A stretch of DNA of 64,000 nt, taken from positions 1 to 64,000 of the forward strand of contig CAZSHM010000002.1 in assembly GCA_964606855.1 (NCBI GenBank), written 5' to 3'. Made by a program: the position numbers and the translations under genes. This DNA comes from UBA7185 sp964606855 (GTDB taxonomy: Bacteria; Bacillota; Peptococcia; Peptococcales; Peptococcaceae). The notes beneath the pieces are model-generated. The model was not told where the DNA came from. It saw nothing but the letters and a program-made list of their open reading frames with translations, and made no database searches. Positions 16,348 through 25,672 of the stretch are shown here, piece by piece; positions within the stretch are counted from its first letter, which is position 1, and every line of letters starts with the position of its first letter.

Positions 16348-17085
16348 CTAACCCCTGAACATCATAACCATTTGACTGAGGCCCATGCCGAGCGCCACCA
16401 TCATGAAGACCATGCCGACCGTATTCATGCGCCGGGCCTTCTTCTCGGTCGATTCATACCGGGAACCACGCGTGACCAGGAACCCGCACAGGCCCAGAAG
16501 GATATAGCAGCCCAGCATCATCAGAGCGTACGCCCTCTGGCCGAACTGTGAGACGGGGACAAAACTCAGAGCCAGCGCCACGACCGCGATGACGATCGCC
16601 GCGACATAGAATTTCTGCCGCTTGGATTTCAGCTGCCGCTGCCGCTCTTCCTCGATCGCGCGCCGCTCTTTCTTGCTCAGCCTTCGCTCCGCGGATTTTC
16701 CGCCGCCGCTTTTTTCTTTCTCGGCGTTCTCTCGCTCGGCACTCTCTTTCGCGGCGTTCTTTTTCGCGGCTTTCTTGGCCCTGTCTTTTTGCGCCGCGGC
16801 CTTCCGCTCCGCTTTCCGCTTTGCCTCTGCTTCCGGATCGAGTTCTGTCTGCTTTGCCGGCTTTGCCGATTTCCCCTGCTTTTCCTGTGCGGCCGCTCTC
16901 CCGGATCCCGCCTTTGCGGCATCCTCCGATTCTTCCTGGCCCTGTGCGGCACGCTTCTGTTCAGCGCTCTCCGCTCCTTCCGGTGCCTGTGCGGGTTCCG
17001 CCGCCGCGGCGCCCTCCGACTCTTCCGGCGCCTGTCTGTCTTCCGCCTCCGCCGCAACCGGCGCTGCTTGCTCTCTGTTCTCCAT
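16348..17085 (-). CDS. Low-complexity Ala/Glu/Lys-rich membrane protein, unknown
   Basis: A 245-residue protein in two parts. Residues 1 to about 155 are a charged, low-complexity region rich in Ala, Glu, Lys, Arg and Gln without hydrophobic stretches, ending in LSKKERRAIEEERQRQL. Residues from about 160 on hold three hydrophobic helices (VAAIVIAVVALALSFV, ALMMLGCYILLGLCGFL and TVGMVFMMVALGMGL). The N-terminal part is probably a disordered or coiled cytoplasmic tail. No family recognised. Start 17085 or 17097; a GGAGG sits 12 bases before the former and touches the latter. Confidence 0.6.
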   Translation of the reverse strand: MENREQAAPVAAEAEDRQAPEESEGAAAAEPAQAPEGAESAEQKRAAQGQEESEDAAKAGSGRAAAQEKQGKSAKPAKQTELDPEAEAKRKAERKAAAQKDRAKKAAKKNAAKESAERENAEKEKSGGGKSAERRLSKKERRAIEEERQRQLKSKRQKFYVAAIVIAVVALALSFVPVSQFGQRAYALMMLGCYILLGLCGFLVTRGSRYESTEKKARRMNTVGMVFMMVALGMGLSQMVMMFRG

Positions 17086-17240
17086 CTGTGCTTCCATCCT
17101 CCATACATCGGCGGACGGCGTTCCGCGCCGCCGAGATAAATTTTTATTCTCGCCGCCAATCTGCGTCCGTATTGTCTAGTATACTCCATTTTTCCTCGGA
17201 AAGAAAGAGATTTCTTCTGGGCGAATCCTGCGAATGGGTG

Positions 17241-17246
17241 TATAAT
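17241..17246 (+). promoter_or_regulatory. Putative -10 element for the flavodoxin gene
   Basis: A perfect TATAAT at 17241-17246, 40 bases before the flavodoxin ATG. No good -35 is seen at the right distance, so it may depend on an activator or be fortuitous. Confidence 0.4.
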
Positions 17247-17286
17247 GGCGGTAGGCTTTTATCATTTCATCAGGAGGTATCGGAAC

Positions 17287-17817
17287 ATGCCTTACGCCAT
17301 CCTTTACGACAGCCACAGCGGCAATACCGCTCATCTGGCCATGACCATGCGGCGCGCGCTCCCGCAGGAGGACTGTCTCTGCTTCTACTCCGCCATAGAA
17401 GCGCAAAAGCACCCGGAACGCTATGCGGACGCGGATCTGATCTTTTACGGATTCTGGACGGACCGTCTCTCCTGCCCGGAGACCTCGCAGAAGCTGCTGC
17501 CGCAGCTGCCCGCCACCAACATCGCGCTCTTCGGCACCGCCGCTTTCGGGGACGGGAAGGACTATTTTCAAAACATTCTCGACAACGCCGCCGCCTATCT
17601 GCCCGCCGGCGCCAAGCTCAGCGGCACCTTCTTCTGCACGGGCAAGATGCCCCGCACCACGCAGGAGCAGTACGAGAAATTGCTGGATGACCCGCAGAGG
17701 AAAGCGCAGGCCGAAGCGATGCTGCAGATGTACGACCGGGTCAAGGGACACCCGGACGAGGCGGATCTGGCCGCCGCCGAGAAGTTTGCGCTGGAGCAGT
17801 ACCGGAAACTCGGCTGA
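17287..17817 (+). CDS. Flavodoxin-family protein
   Basis: A 176-residue protein with the FMN phosphate-binding loop YDSHSGNTAHLA at residues 7-18, then YGFWTDRLSCPETSQ and FGTAAFGDGKDYF as the isoalloxazine loops. The C-terminal part (residues 115-176) is helical and longer than in simple flavodoxins, as in the Flavodoxin_3-like group. It should carry electrons via FMN in the cytoplasm; its partner is unknown. CAGGAGG lies ten bases before the ATG. Single gene, convergent with rlmN across a large terminator. Confidence 0.8.
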   Translation: MPYAILYDSHSGNTAHLAMTMRRALPQEDCLCFYSAIEAQKHPERYADADLIFYGFWTDRLSCPETSQKLLPQLPATNIALFGTAAFGDGKDYFQNILDNAAAYLPAGAKLSGTFFCTGKMPRTTQEQYEKLLDDPQRKAQAEAMLQMYDRVKGHPDEADLAAAEKFALEQYRKLG

Positions 17818-17846
17818 ATCCGTCTGCACGGCCGCATGAAAGCCGC

Positions 17847-17944
17847 AAAAAGAGACCGACCCCAACGGAATGCACGCGCCGCAGACTTTCTTTTCCTTCG
17901 TCTGCCCCCTGTGGTCCGTTTCAAAAGGATCGGTCTCTTTTTTT
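17847..17944. terminator. Large bidirectional terminator (flavodoxin / rlmN)
   Basis: Outer arms AAAGAGACCGA (17849-17859) and TCGGTCTCTTT (17930-17940) pair perfectly. Inside, AACGGA (17864-17869) pairs with TCCGTT (17915-17920), and GCAGAC (17881-17886) with GTCTGC (17900-17905). It has seven T on the plus strand (17938-17944) and five on the minus strand (A-run 17847-17851). The near-symmetric arms make an unusually long imperfect hairpin. Confidence 0.75.
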
Positions 17945-17980
17945 CGCCCGCTGCCTGCTCGCTCTGCAGTCGCATCTCTC

Positions 17981-19114
17981 TTACGGATTCCGCCTCCGGT
18001 GCGCGTCGCCGCGCTCCTCTTCCAGCGCGCGGCCGCGCAGCTGCCCGCAGGCCCCGTCGATATCCGCCCCTTTTTCCTCCCGCACGCCGGCCTTCAGTCC
18101 GGCTCGCCGCAGTGCCTGCACAAAAGCCTCCGCCTCTCTTTTTTCGGGGCGGCGAAACGGGGCGGCCCCCCGCACCGGGTTGAGCGGGATCACGTTCACA
18201 TGGCAGTCCAGTCCCCGCAGCAGCTGCCGCAGCTCCCGGACATGCCGGGGACGGTCGTTCTCCCCCGCCATCAGCGCATACTCGAAGGTGATGCGCTTGC
18301 CCGTCCGCCGCTGATACGCACGGCAGGCATCCAGCAACTCCGCCAGCGGGTAGCGCCGGTTGACCGGCATCATCGCCGAGCGCTGCGCGTCGTTGGGCGC
18401 ATGGAGCGATACCGCCAGCACAAACTCCGGCTTTTCCCCGGCGAGCGCCCGGATCTGCGGCGCGACGCCGCAGGTGGACACCGTGATGCGGCGCATGCTG
18501 ATGCCCTGCCCCCGCGCGTCGTGCAGGAGATCGATCGCCCGCCGCACCTCTGTCCAGTTGCACAGCGGCTCGCCCATGCCCATAAAAACCACATTGCCCA
18601 CGGGCAGGGACTCCCCTTCCGCCGCCAGCAGCCGGTTGACCTCGTACACCTGCCCGACGATCTCGCCCGCGGAGAGGTTGCGCGCCAGCCCGCGCTGCCC
18701 GGTTGCGCAGAATGTGCAGCCCATGGCGCAGCCCGCCTGGCTGGAGACGCACAGCGTGTCGCGCTGCTTGCTCCGGTCGCCGCGATAGCGCATCAGCACG
18801 CACTCGATCAACTGCCCGTCCCCCAGGCGAAAAAGGAATTTCTCCGTGCCGTCCCGGGAGATTTGCCGCTGCTCCAGCGAAAGCGCGCCCACCGTGCAGC
18901 GCGTCCGCAGCTTCTCCAAAAGCGCGCGCCCCAGATTGTGCATCTCCCCCAGTTCCGCCGCCTGTTTCCGGTGCACCCAGTCGAACAGCTGCTTTGCCCG
19001 AAACGCGGGTTCCTCCAGCTCCGCCAAAAGGCGCGTCATCTCCTCGAGATCCATGCCGCGCAGCATCGGTTTGCCGCCGGATCCCGTCCGCGGCGCGCAC
19101 AGTTGCTCCTCCAT
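17981..19114 (-). CDS. rlmN: Dual-specificity rRNA/tRNA (adenine-C2) methyltransferase RlmN
   Basis: A 377-residue radical SAM methyltransferase that methylates A2503 of 23S rRNA and A37 of some tRNAs. The radical SAM motif is C129-xxx-C133-xx-C136 (CAMGCTFC). The catalytic glutamate of the family is expected in the MGMGEPLCN region onward, and the resolving Cys is in GACGQLRG near residue 356. Start at 19114 has TTGGAGGTGG upstream. It ends the fmt-YugP-rsmB-rlmN run; the prpC-prkC-rsgA genes that often follow are not here. Confidence 0.95.
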   Translation of the reverse strand: MEEQLCAPRTGSGGKPMLRGMDLEEMTRLLAELEEPAFRAKQLFDWVHRKQAAELGEMHNLGRALLEKLRTRCTVGALSLEQRQISRDGTEKFLFRLGDGQLIECVLMRYRGDRSKQRDTLCVSSQAGCAMGCTFCATGQRGLARNLSAGEIVGQVYEVNRLLAAEGESLPVGNVVFMGMGEPLCNWTEVRRAIDLLHDARGQGISMRRITVSTCGVAPQIRALAGEKPEFVLAVSLHAPNDAQRSAMMPVNRRYPLAELLDACRAYQRRTGKRITFEYALMAGENDRPRHVRELRQLLRGLDCHVNVIPLNPVRGAAPFRRPEKREAEAFVQALRRAGLKAGVREEKGADIDGACGQLRGRALEEERGDAHRRRNP

Positions 19115-19201
19115 GGTTTCCCACCTCCAAGGTTTCGCGTATCCCTATCTCCTTGCTCCGCATCGCGCGGCGGTTCCTCCTTGCGCCCTGCCCCCGCGTC
19201 C

Positions 19202-20548
19202 CTAGCTCCGGCGCAGCAGGCGCGCGATGAAGAATCCGTCCATATCGTCCGCGAAGGGCAGAAACTGCACCATGCCCGCCCCGCCCTTTTCCGGGCACCG
19301 GCAGCGCTCGGAGAGCAACGGATCCGGGGAAAATTCGCAGTGCCTTTCTAAAAAGCGCCGGACCTGCAGCTCGTTCTCCTCTGGCGTGATCGTGCAGGTG
19401 CTGTAGACCAGGACGCCGCCCGGCTTCACCAGCTGTGCCGCCTCCTCCAGAATCTGTGCCTGCACACGGCACAGGCCGTCGATGTCCGCCGCCGTCTTGG
19501 ACCAGCGGGCGTCGGCCCGCCGCCCCAGCACGCCCAGCCCGGAGCAGGGGACATCGCAGAGCACCGCGTCGAAAGGCGTCTGCCAACGCTCCCGGAGCCT
19601 TGTGCCGTCCTGCAGGAACAGCTCCACGCACGTGACACCCAGGCGCGCGCAGGTTTCCCGCACCAGTTCCAGGCGGTGCGGATGGATGTCGCAGGCGCAG
19701 ATGCGCCCCGTATTCTGCATCAGCTGCGCGAGATGCGTCGTCTTGCCGCCCGGCGCGCTGCAGACGTCCAGCACGCTGTCCCCGGGCGTAGGCGAAACCG
19801 CGCGCGCCGCCAGCATGGAACTCTCATCCTGCACGGTAAAAAGTCCCCGGCGGAAGGCGTCCAGTCCCCGCAGGTCTGTCGCCGCATCCAGGCGCAGCCC
19901 CTCGGGGGCGATACGGCTCTCCGCCGCGGAAAAACCCGCCTGCTCCAATTGCGCCCGGAGCGCGGCGCGGCTCGTCCGCAGCGTGTTGGTGCGGATCCAG
20001 AGAGGCGCGGGCGCATTGTACCAACGGCAGAGCGCCTCTGCCTGCTCCGGACCGTACGCGCGCAGGAAACGCTCGGTCATCCAGCGCGGAAAGGAATAGC
20101 GCGCCGCCAGATACTCCGCCGGCGACTGCGCCGGATCCGGCCAGCGGATCTGATCCTTGCCGCGCAGATAGGCGCGCAGCACGGCGTTGACAAACTTATC
20201 CGCGTGTCCGTGGCGCTTGGCCAGCTTCACCGCCTCGTCCACGGCGGCCGAAGGCGGAATTTTATCCAGCGCCGTCAGCTGATAGAGCGCGAGCCGAAGA
20301 TTGTTGCGCGTCCAGGGGTCCATCTTCTCCGTCTTGACGGCGGCAAACTGATCCAGAATGTAGTCCAGGCGCCCCCGCTGCTTGACGGTGCCGTAGACGA
20401 GCTCCGTCGCCAGGGCGCGGTCGCGCGCGTCCGCCTCCCGGCACGAAAAAAGGGCTCTGTCCAGCGCCAGATTGGCGTAAGCCCCCTTCTCGTTGATCTC
20501 ATATAGAACCTCCAGCGCCAACGCACGGCTATCCGCCTGTCTAGTCAT
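19202..20548 (-). CDS. rsmB: 16S rRNA m5C967 methyltransferase RsmB
   Basis: A 448-residue protein with an N-terminal NusB-like RNA-binding domain (about 1-140) and a C-terminal SAM-dependent Rossmann domain. SAM-binding DVCSAPGGKTTHLAQ, the catalytic cysteine in DVPCSGLG and the second cysteine in YSTCTITPEEN are all present. ATG at 20548 follows GGAGGGAG and overlaps the end of the upstream YugP-type gene by eight bases, so translation is probably coupled. Confidence 0.95.
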   Translation of the reverse strand: MTRQADSRALALEVLYEINEKGAYANLALDRALFSCREADARDRALATELVYGTVKQRGRLDYILDQFAAVKTEKMDPWTRNNLRLALYQLTALDKIPPSAAVDEAVKLAKRHGHADKFVNAVLRAYLRGKDQIRWPDPAQSPAEYLAARYSFPRWMTERFLRAYGPEQAEALCRWYNAPAPLWIRTNTLRTSRAALRAQLEQAGFSAAESRIAPEGLRLDAATDLRGLDAFRRGLFTVQDESSMLAARAVSPTPGDSVLDVCSAPGGKTTHLAQLMQNTGRICACDIHPHRLELVRETCARLGVTCVELFLQDGTRLRERWQTPFDAVLCDVPCSGLGVLGRRADARWSKTAADIDGLCRVQAQILEEAAQLVKPGGVLVYSTCTITPEENELQVRRFLERHCEFSPDPLLSERCRCPEKGGAGMVQFLPFADDMDGFFIARLLRRS

Positions 20549-21233
20549 CACTCCCTCCCATGAAACCGGAGAGCAGCAGCAGACGCAGGAGCTGCAGCAT
20601 CGCCATCAGCGCGGCGGCCACATAGGTCAGGGCGGCGGCGCGCAGCACCTTGGACGTGCCCGCCAGTTCCTCGCTGTCCAGAATGGCCTCTCCCTCCAGC
20701 GTCGCCAGGGCGCGGGAGCTGGCGTTGTACTCCACCGGCAGCGTCACCAGCTGGAAGAAGACGATGGTGGCGAACAGCAGGATGCCCAGCCGCACCAGCG
20801 TGCTGGAGCCCATAAAGATGCCGAGGATAAAAAGCGGCCAGGAGAGATAGGAGCCGAACTGCGTAATCGGAATCACCGTGTTGCGCACATAGAGCGGCAG
20901 ATACCCCTCATCGTGCTGCACCGCGTGCCCCACCTCGTGCGCCGCGACCCCCAGCGATGAGAGCGACGTGCTGTCGTAGACCTCTGCGGAGAGCCGCACC
21001 ACGCGGCTGCGCGGATCGTAATGGTCGCTCAGATGTCCGCCGACGCGCTCGATGGGGATATCGTGCAGCCCGTTCTGATTCAGTATGTAGCGGGCCACGT
21101 CCGCGCCGGTCATGCCGGAGCGCGACGGCACCTGCGCATAGCGGTGATACGTGCTGTTGACCTTGTACTCCGCATACAGGGTGACCAGCACCGCCGGCAG
21201 CAAAATAAGCATCGTCGGATCCCAAAAATACAT
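20541..21233 (-). CDS. YugP-type zinc metallopeptidase
   Basis: A 230-residue membrane protease of the YugP family (PF04298). A hydrophobic N-terminal helix (residues 5-22) precedes the zinc motif HEVGH with His99, Glu100 and His103; helices follow at about 115-175, with the likely third ligand in ATLEGEAIL, and a last helix at 200-225. The substrate is unknown. A very strong AAGGAGG box lies six bases before the ATG. In related genomes it stands between a DUF116 gene and rsmB, as here. Confidence 0.9.
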   Translation of the reverse strand: MYFWDPTMLILLPAVLVTLYAEYKVNSTYHRYAQVPSRSGMTGADVARYILNQNGLHDIPIERVGGHLSDHYDPRSRVVRLSAEVYDSTSLSSLGVAAHEVGHAVQHDEGYLPLYVRNTVIPITQFGSYLSWPLFILGIFMGSSTLVRLGILLFATIVFFQLVTLPVEYNASSRALATLEGEAILDSEELAGTSKVLRAAALTYVAAALMAMLQLLRLLLLSGFMGGSDD

Positions 21234-21264
21234 TGTATTACCTCCTTGTAAATCGCGGGCGCCG

Positions 21265-21680
21265 TCACGGCTCGAGGAGACTGCCGATGGCCCGACGCAC
21301 CTGACACAGCTGCACCGCGGTGTTGTGGCAAGGCCCGTTCGGCCGCTCGTTGCACACGCCCACCACGGGGATATGCCGCGCGCTCAAATCCTTGATCCCG
21401 CCGGAGCGATCGCGCCCGCATGCGATGGCGACCGCGGCCCGGTCTCTGCGCGAGGGGCGGCGCGGCGCCGAAGAGAAGTCCCGGCACCGGGCAGCACAGC
21501 CCCGCCGCCATCGCCGGGAGAAAGAGCCTCGGCTGCCGCCGGGAAAGCCGCGAGAAAGAACCGCCGCACCGAGGCGGAAGCGCCGGTCATGAGAGACCGA
21601 ATCAGCCCGAAGACCAGTCCGCTGAGCAGGAGAGACGCCCTGCCCAGCAAGGGGAAGGCGCGTCTCCGTCCTCTGTCCAT
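21265..21680 (-). pseudogene. Decayed DUF116 gene (deleted and frameshifted)
   Basis: From ATG 21680 one frame gives an N terminus with a hydrophobic segment (RASLLLSGLVFGLI) and SASVRRFFLAAFP, as in DUF116 proteins. The characteristic DUF116 C terminus is in another frame ending at the TGA at 21265-21267: AAVAIACGRDRSGGIKD, then IPVVGVCNERPNGPCHNT. The middle part with the LPHCLQ and CKxCGKC cysteine motifs is missing, and the total is about 139 codons against roughly 200-260 for the family. So the gene has an internal deletion that changes frame. Its place, overlapping the fmt stop and before YugP, is the normal place for DUF116. Confidence 0.7.
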
Positions 21681-21681
21681 G

Positions 21682-22620
21682 TCAGCCTCCCGCCTCGCCC
21701 AGCCGATCCCCCGGCGTGAGCCCCGCGCCGTTCAGAAATTCGCGCGCAGTCATGGACCGTTTGCCCGCGGGCTGCACCTCCAGAAGCGCCAGCCGGCCTT
21801 CCCCCGTCTGCACAAGGAGCGCCTCGCCGCAGGAGAGTACCGTGCCGGGCGCGCCGGCCGCGCCGCCGGCCGCCGGGCGGCCCCGCCACAGCTTGAGCCG
21901 CTGTCCGCGCCAGAGCGTATAGGCTCCGGGCGCGGGCGAGAGCGCCCGGAGCTGGCAGGCGATGGCCGCCGCCGGCCGGCTCCAGTCGACGATCTCGTCC
22001 GCTTTTTCAAGGCGCGGCGCGTAGGTCGCACCGCGCTCCTCCTGCCGCCGCGGTGCGATGGTGCCGTCCGCGAGCCCCGCCAGAGCCTGCACCAGGAGCG
22101 TCCCGCCCAGCCGCGCCAGTTTGCAGGACACCGTCCCGGAAGTGTCCTCCTCCGTGATCGGGATGGCCCGCTGCAGCAAAATATCTCCGGTATCCAGCCC
22201 GGCGTCCATCTGCATGATCGTCACACCGCTCTCGCGGCAGCCGTCCAGCACCGCCCGCTGGATGGGCGCAGCGCCGCGGTAGGCCGGCAGGAGAGACGCG
22301 TGCACGTTCACGCAGCCGTACCGCGGCAGGCGCAGCACCGCCTCGGGCAGGATGCGCCCGTAGGCCGCCACCGCGATCACATCCGGCGCGGCGGCGCGCA
22401 GGAGCTCCAGAAAGGCGGCATCGCGCACGCTCTCCGGCTGCTCCACGCGCAGGCCTAGCTCCAGGGCGCGCGTCTTCACGGCGGGCGGCGCCGTCTGCCT
22501 GCCTCGCCCCCGGGGACGATCCGGCTGTGTGATGACCAACGGCAGCGTGTGTCCCGCCTCCGCCAGCGCGTTCAGCGAGTCGACGGCAAACTCCGGCGTC
22601 CCCATAAAAACAATCCGCAA
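21682..22620 (-). CDS. fmt: Methionyl-tRNA formyltransferase
   Basis: A 312-residue enzyme that formylates initiator Met-tRNA. MRIVFMGTPEFAV begins the formyltransferase fold; NVHASLLPAYRGAAPIQ carries the catalytic Asn and His, with Asp in the MDAGLDTGDIL loop. A C-terminal OB-fold tRNA-binding domain starts near residue 205. It lies 12 bases after def, its functional partner, and its stop overlaps the start of the broken DUF116 gene. Confidence 0.96.
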   Translation of the reverse strand: MRIVFMGTPEFAVDSLNALAEAGHTLPLVITQPDRPRGRGRQTAPPAVKTRALELGLRVEQPESVRDAAFLELLRAAAPDVIAVAAYGRILPEAVLRLPRYGCVNVHASLLPAYRGAAPIQRAVLDGCRESGVTIMQMDAGLDTGDILLQRAIPITEEDTSGTVSCKLARLGGTLLVQALAGLADGTIAPRRQEERGATYAPRLEKADEIVDWSRPAAAIACQLRALSPAPGAYTLWRGQRLKLWRGRPAAGGAAGAPGTVLSCGEALLVQTGEGRLALLEVQPAGKRSMTAREFLNGAGLTPGDRLGEAGG

Positions 22621-22632
22621 GCCGACCGCCTC

Positions 22633-23100
22633 CTACTCCCGCTCATACTCCACATTGGTAGCCTTATCGAGAAACAGAATGCCGTCCAGATGGTCGATCT
22701 CATGCTGCAGCGCCCGCGCCAGATAACCCTCCGCCTCGACCACAATCTCCTCGCCTTCGGGGTTGAGCGCCCGCACCTTCACATACTTGCTGCGCCGCAC
22801 ATCCCCAAAGACGCCGGGGCAGCTGAGGCAGCCCTCCGACCCCTCCTGCACACCGGAGCGCTCCAGAATTTCCGGGTTCACCAGCTGCAGCGGGCCCGGG
22901 CCGGTCTCGCCCACGTCCACCACCACCATGCGCTTCAGGATGCCTACCTGCGGCGCGGCCAAACCCACGCCGTTCGCGTCGTACATGGTCTCCAGCATAT
23001 TGCGCAGGATTTTTCTGACATTGTCGTTGACCCGCGGCACCGGCTTGCAGGTTTTGCGCAAGATTTTATCCCCCTGTTGCACGATACTGTAAATAGCCAT
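22633..23100 (-). CDS. def: Peptide deformylase
   Basis: A 155-residue metalloenzyme that removes the formyl group from new proteins. Three family motifs are intact: GVGLAAPQ (44-51), EGCLSCP with metal ligand Cys91, and HEIDH with His133, catalytic Glu134 and His137. AGGAGG precedes the ATG. It sits between priA (21 bases) and fmt (12 bases) in one transcription unit. Confidence 0.96.
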   Translation of the reverse strand: MAIYSIVQQGDKILRKTCKPVPRVNDNVRKILRNMLETMYDANGVGLAAPQVGILKRMVVVDVGETGPGPLQLVNPEILERSGVQEGSEGCLSCPGVFGDVRRSKYVKVRALNPEGEEIVVEAEGYLARALQHEIDHLDGILFLDKATNVEYERE

Positions 23101-23121
23101 AATCCTACCTCCTGGAGTATA

Positions 23122-25572
23122 CTATAGAACACTCAGCGGCTCTACATCAATAAGAATCCGCAAAGTTTTACTCTTTCTTGATAACTGCAGGAGCCTCTGC
23201 CCGCAGAGCGCCGCCTCCCGCAGGCGGTCCAGCGACGCGCCCTTGAGAAAGAGATGAAATCGAAAGCGCCGGCGCACCATGCGGACGGGGGCCTCCGCCG
23301 GTCCCAGGAGCACCAGATCCGGGTAGCGCGCCGCGATCTCCTTCGCCGCCTCCGTGAGCGCCTCCAGCAGGCCGTCGGGGCGGAAATCCGAGACCAGCAC
23401 CCGCACCATGGCGCAGAAGGGCGGATATCCAAGCAGTCTGCGGGAGACGAGCTCCTTTTGGTAAAAGCGCTGATAATCGTGCGCCTGCGCGGCCACGATG
23501 CTGTAGTGCTCCGGATTGTACGTCTGCACCACGACACGGCCCGCTTTGTCGCCCCGCCCGGCACGGCCCGCCACCTGCGTCAGCAACTGGAACGTGCGCT
23601 CCGCCGCCGTGTGATCCGGAAGATTCAGCAGAAGATCGGCTGCCAGCACCCCGACCGTGGTCACGTTGGGAAAATCCAGCCCCTTGGCCACCATCTGCGT
23701 GCCGATGAGGATCTGCGTCTCGCCCCGGGCAACGCGCTCCAGGATCTGATCGTGCGCGTGCTTGTTCTGCGTGGTGTCCAGATCCATGCGCTCCGCCCGC
23801 GCATCCGGCCAGAGCCTGCCGACCTCCTCCTCCACCAGCTCCGTCCCGGAGCCCATGTAGCGGATAAAGCGGCTGCCGCAGCGCGGGCAGACCGCGGGCG
23901 CCGGCGCCACATAGTCGCAGTAGTGGCAGCGGGCCAGATGCTGTTCCTTGTGGTAGGTGAGGGCGATCGAGCACTTTTCGCAGTGCAGCGTGTAGCCGCA
24001 CTCGCGGCAAACGATGGCGCTGGAAAATCCGCGCCGGTTCAAAAAGAGAATCACCTGCTCGCCGCGGTTCAGGCTGCCGCGCACGGCCTCCGCCAGCGCG
24101 GCGCTGAAGATGCCGCGATTGCCTCCCCGGAACTCCTGCGCCATGTCCACGATCTCCACGGCGGGCAGCGGCTGCTGTCTGGCCCGGTTCCGCAGTGTGA
24201 GCACGCCGCCCTCCTGCTCGAGCTGGTAATAGGTCTGCACCGAGGGTGTCGCGCTGCCCAGGAGCAGCACACCCCCGTTCTGCTGCATCCTGTGCCAGGC
24301 CACGTCGCGCGCGTGGTAGCGCGGATCCGGCTCCGACTGCTTGAAGGTCGTCTCGTGCTCCTCATCCAGGATGATGAGCCGCAGCCCCCGCACCGGCGCA
24401 AAGACCGCGCTGCGCACGCCCACCACCACGTGCGTCTCCCCGCGGCGCAGGCGCTGCCAGGCATCCAGGCGCTCCCCGTCGGACATATTGCTGTGCAGCA
24501 CCTCCACCGGCTCCGCCAGCGCCGCGCGGAACCGGCCGATGAGCTGCGGCGTCAGGGAGATCTCCGGCACCAGCAGGATCGCGCCGCCGCCCTCGTCCAA
24601 CACGGCACGGATGGAGCGGAGATAGACCTCCGTCTTGCCGCTGCCCGTCACGCCGTGCAGCAGGAGCCGCTTCGCGCGGCGCCGGGCGAGGGCAGAGGTG
24701 ATGGCTTGGAGCGCCGCCTGCTGCTCTCCGTTGAGCGCGATGGTTTTTGCGTCGAAGAAGACGTCGCTCTCGGGAAAAAATCGCTCTCGGCGCGTCTGGC
24801 TGCGGCGGATGAGGCCCTTTTTCAGCAGCGCGCGCGCGAGCGCATCGTAGTTGGGCCAGTAGCCGCGCAGCGTCCCGGCATCGGCCGGCCCCATATAGGT
24901 GAGGTAGCGCAGGAGTTCCTGCTGCCGGTGCGCGCGGCCCAGTTTCTTCTGCGCGGCCTCCAGTTCCTCCGGCGTCACGGTGCTCTCGTAGCGATACTCC
25001 AGTCTGCCCTTGTTTTGCGGCGTGAGATCCGTCTCGAGTGCCACCAGCCCCGCCTGGACCAGCCGCTCCAGAAGTCTCTCGGCCTGCGGATGCGCTTTTA
25101 TGAGGTCCGGCACCTGCACCTTCTTTTTGCGCCGGATCCACTCCGCCAGCTGCGCCGTATCCGCGTCCAGAAGCTGCAACTGCACCCGGCCCAGCTCGGA
25201 ATCCCCGCTCCAGAGCGCCATCTGCCGCTCCCGGGTTCGGGCCAGCTTCGGCAGCATCTGCTCCAGGACAAAATAGCAGGGGCAGAGGTAGTAGTCGCTG
25301 ACCCACACCGCCAGATCCACCAGTTCCCCGTCCAGGAGCCGCTCCCCCGCAGGGGCATCGGAGATATCCCGGCAATGCGCCTCCTCCACCCCCGGAGGCG
25401 GAGCCGCGTCGAGGGAGAGCACATAGCCCCGCACCGCCGTATCCCCGCGGCCCACCGGAACCAGCACCGGCGCGCCCACGCAGAGCACGCCGCGCAGCCG
25501 CTCCGGCACATGATAGGTCAGCCGGTCCGCGCCGTCGGCCAGTTTTCGCGCCACCGCCACCTGTGCAAACAT
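23122..25572 (-). CDS. priA: Primosomal protein N' / replication restart helicase PriA
   Basis: An 816-residue DEAH-type helicase that reloads the replisome at stalled forks. It has an N-terminal DNA-binding domain, Walker A GVTGSGKT (307-314), DEEH (403-406), GSATPS, and eight zinc cysteines at 522, 525, 531, 534, 549, 552, 562 and 565. The ATG at 25572 is chosen for its GAGGAGGGGG box and for the usual N terminus (FAQVAVARKLADGADRLTYHVPE-like); the open frame continues upstream into unlikely sequence. It is downstream of the metK terminator, so it needs readthrough or its own promoter. Confidence 0.95.
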   Translation of the reverse strand: MFAQVAVARKLADGADRLTYHVPERLRGVLCVGAPVLVPVGRGDTAVRGYVLSLDAAPPPGVEEAHCRDISDAPAGERLLDGELVDLAVWVSDYYLCPCYFVLEQMLPKLARTRERQMALWSGDSELGRVQLQLLDADTAQLAEWIRRKKKVQVPDLIKAHPQAERLLERLVQAGLVALETDLTPQNKGRLEYRYESTVTPEELEAAQKKLGRAHRQQELLRYLTYMGPADAGTLRGYWPNYDALARALLKKGLIRRSQTRRERFFPESDVFFDAKTIALNGEQQAALQAITSALARRRAKRLLLHGVTGSGKTEVYLRSIRAVLDEGGGAILLVPEISLTPQLIGRFRAALAEPVEVLHSNMSDGERLDAWQRLRRGETHVVVGVRSAVFAPVRGLRLIILDEEHETTFKQSEPDPRYHARDVAWHRMQQNGGVLLLGSATPSVQTYYQLEQEGGVLTLRNRARQQPLPAVEIVDMAQEFRGGNRGIFSAALAEAVRGSLNRGEQVILFLNRRGFSSAIVCRECGYTLHCEKCSIALTYHKEQHLARCHYCDYVAPAPAVCPRCGSRFIRYMGSGTELVEEEVGRLWPDARAERMDLDTTQNKHAHDQILERVARGETQILIGTQMVAKGLDFPNVTTVGVLAADLLLNLPDHTAAERTFQLLTQVAGRAGRGDKAGRVVVQTYNPEHYSIVAAQAHDYQRFYQKELVSRRLLGYPPFCAMVRVLVSDFRPDGLLEALTEAAKEIAARYPDLVLLGPAEAPVRMVRRRFRFHLFLKGASLDRLREAALCGQRLLQLSRKSKTLRILIDVEPLSVL

Positions 25573-25672
25573 CGTCCCCCTCCTCGGTTTCTCCGAACGG
25601 CGTCCTCCGGGAATCTGCTGTCTCCCGCGCGCAGATTGTGTCCGCAAGCCGCGCATGCACCGCCCGTCCGAC

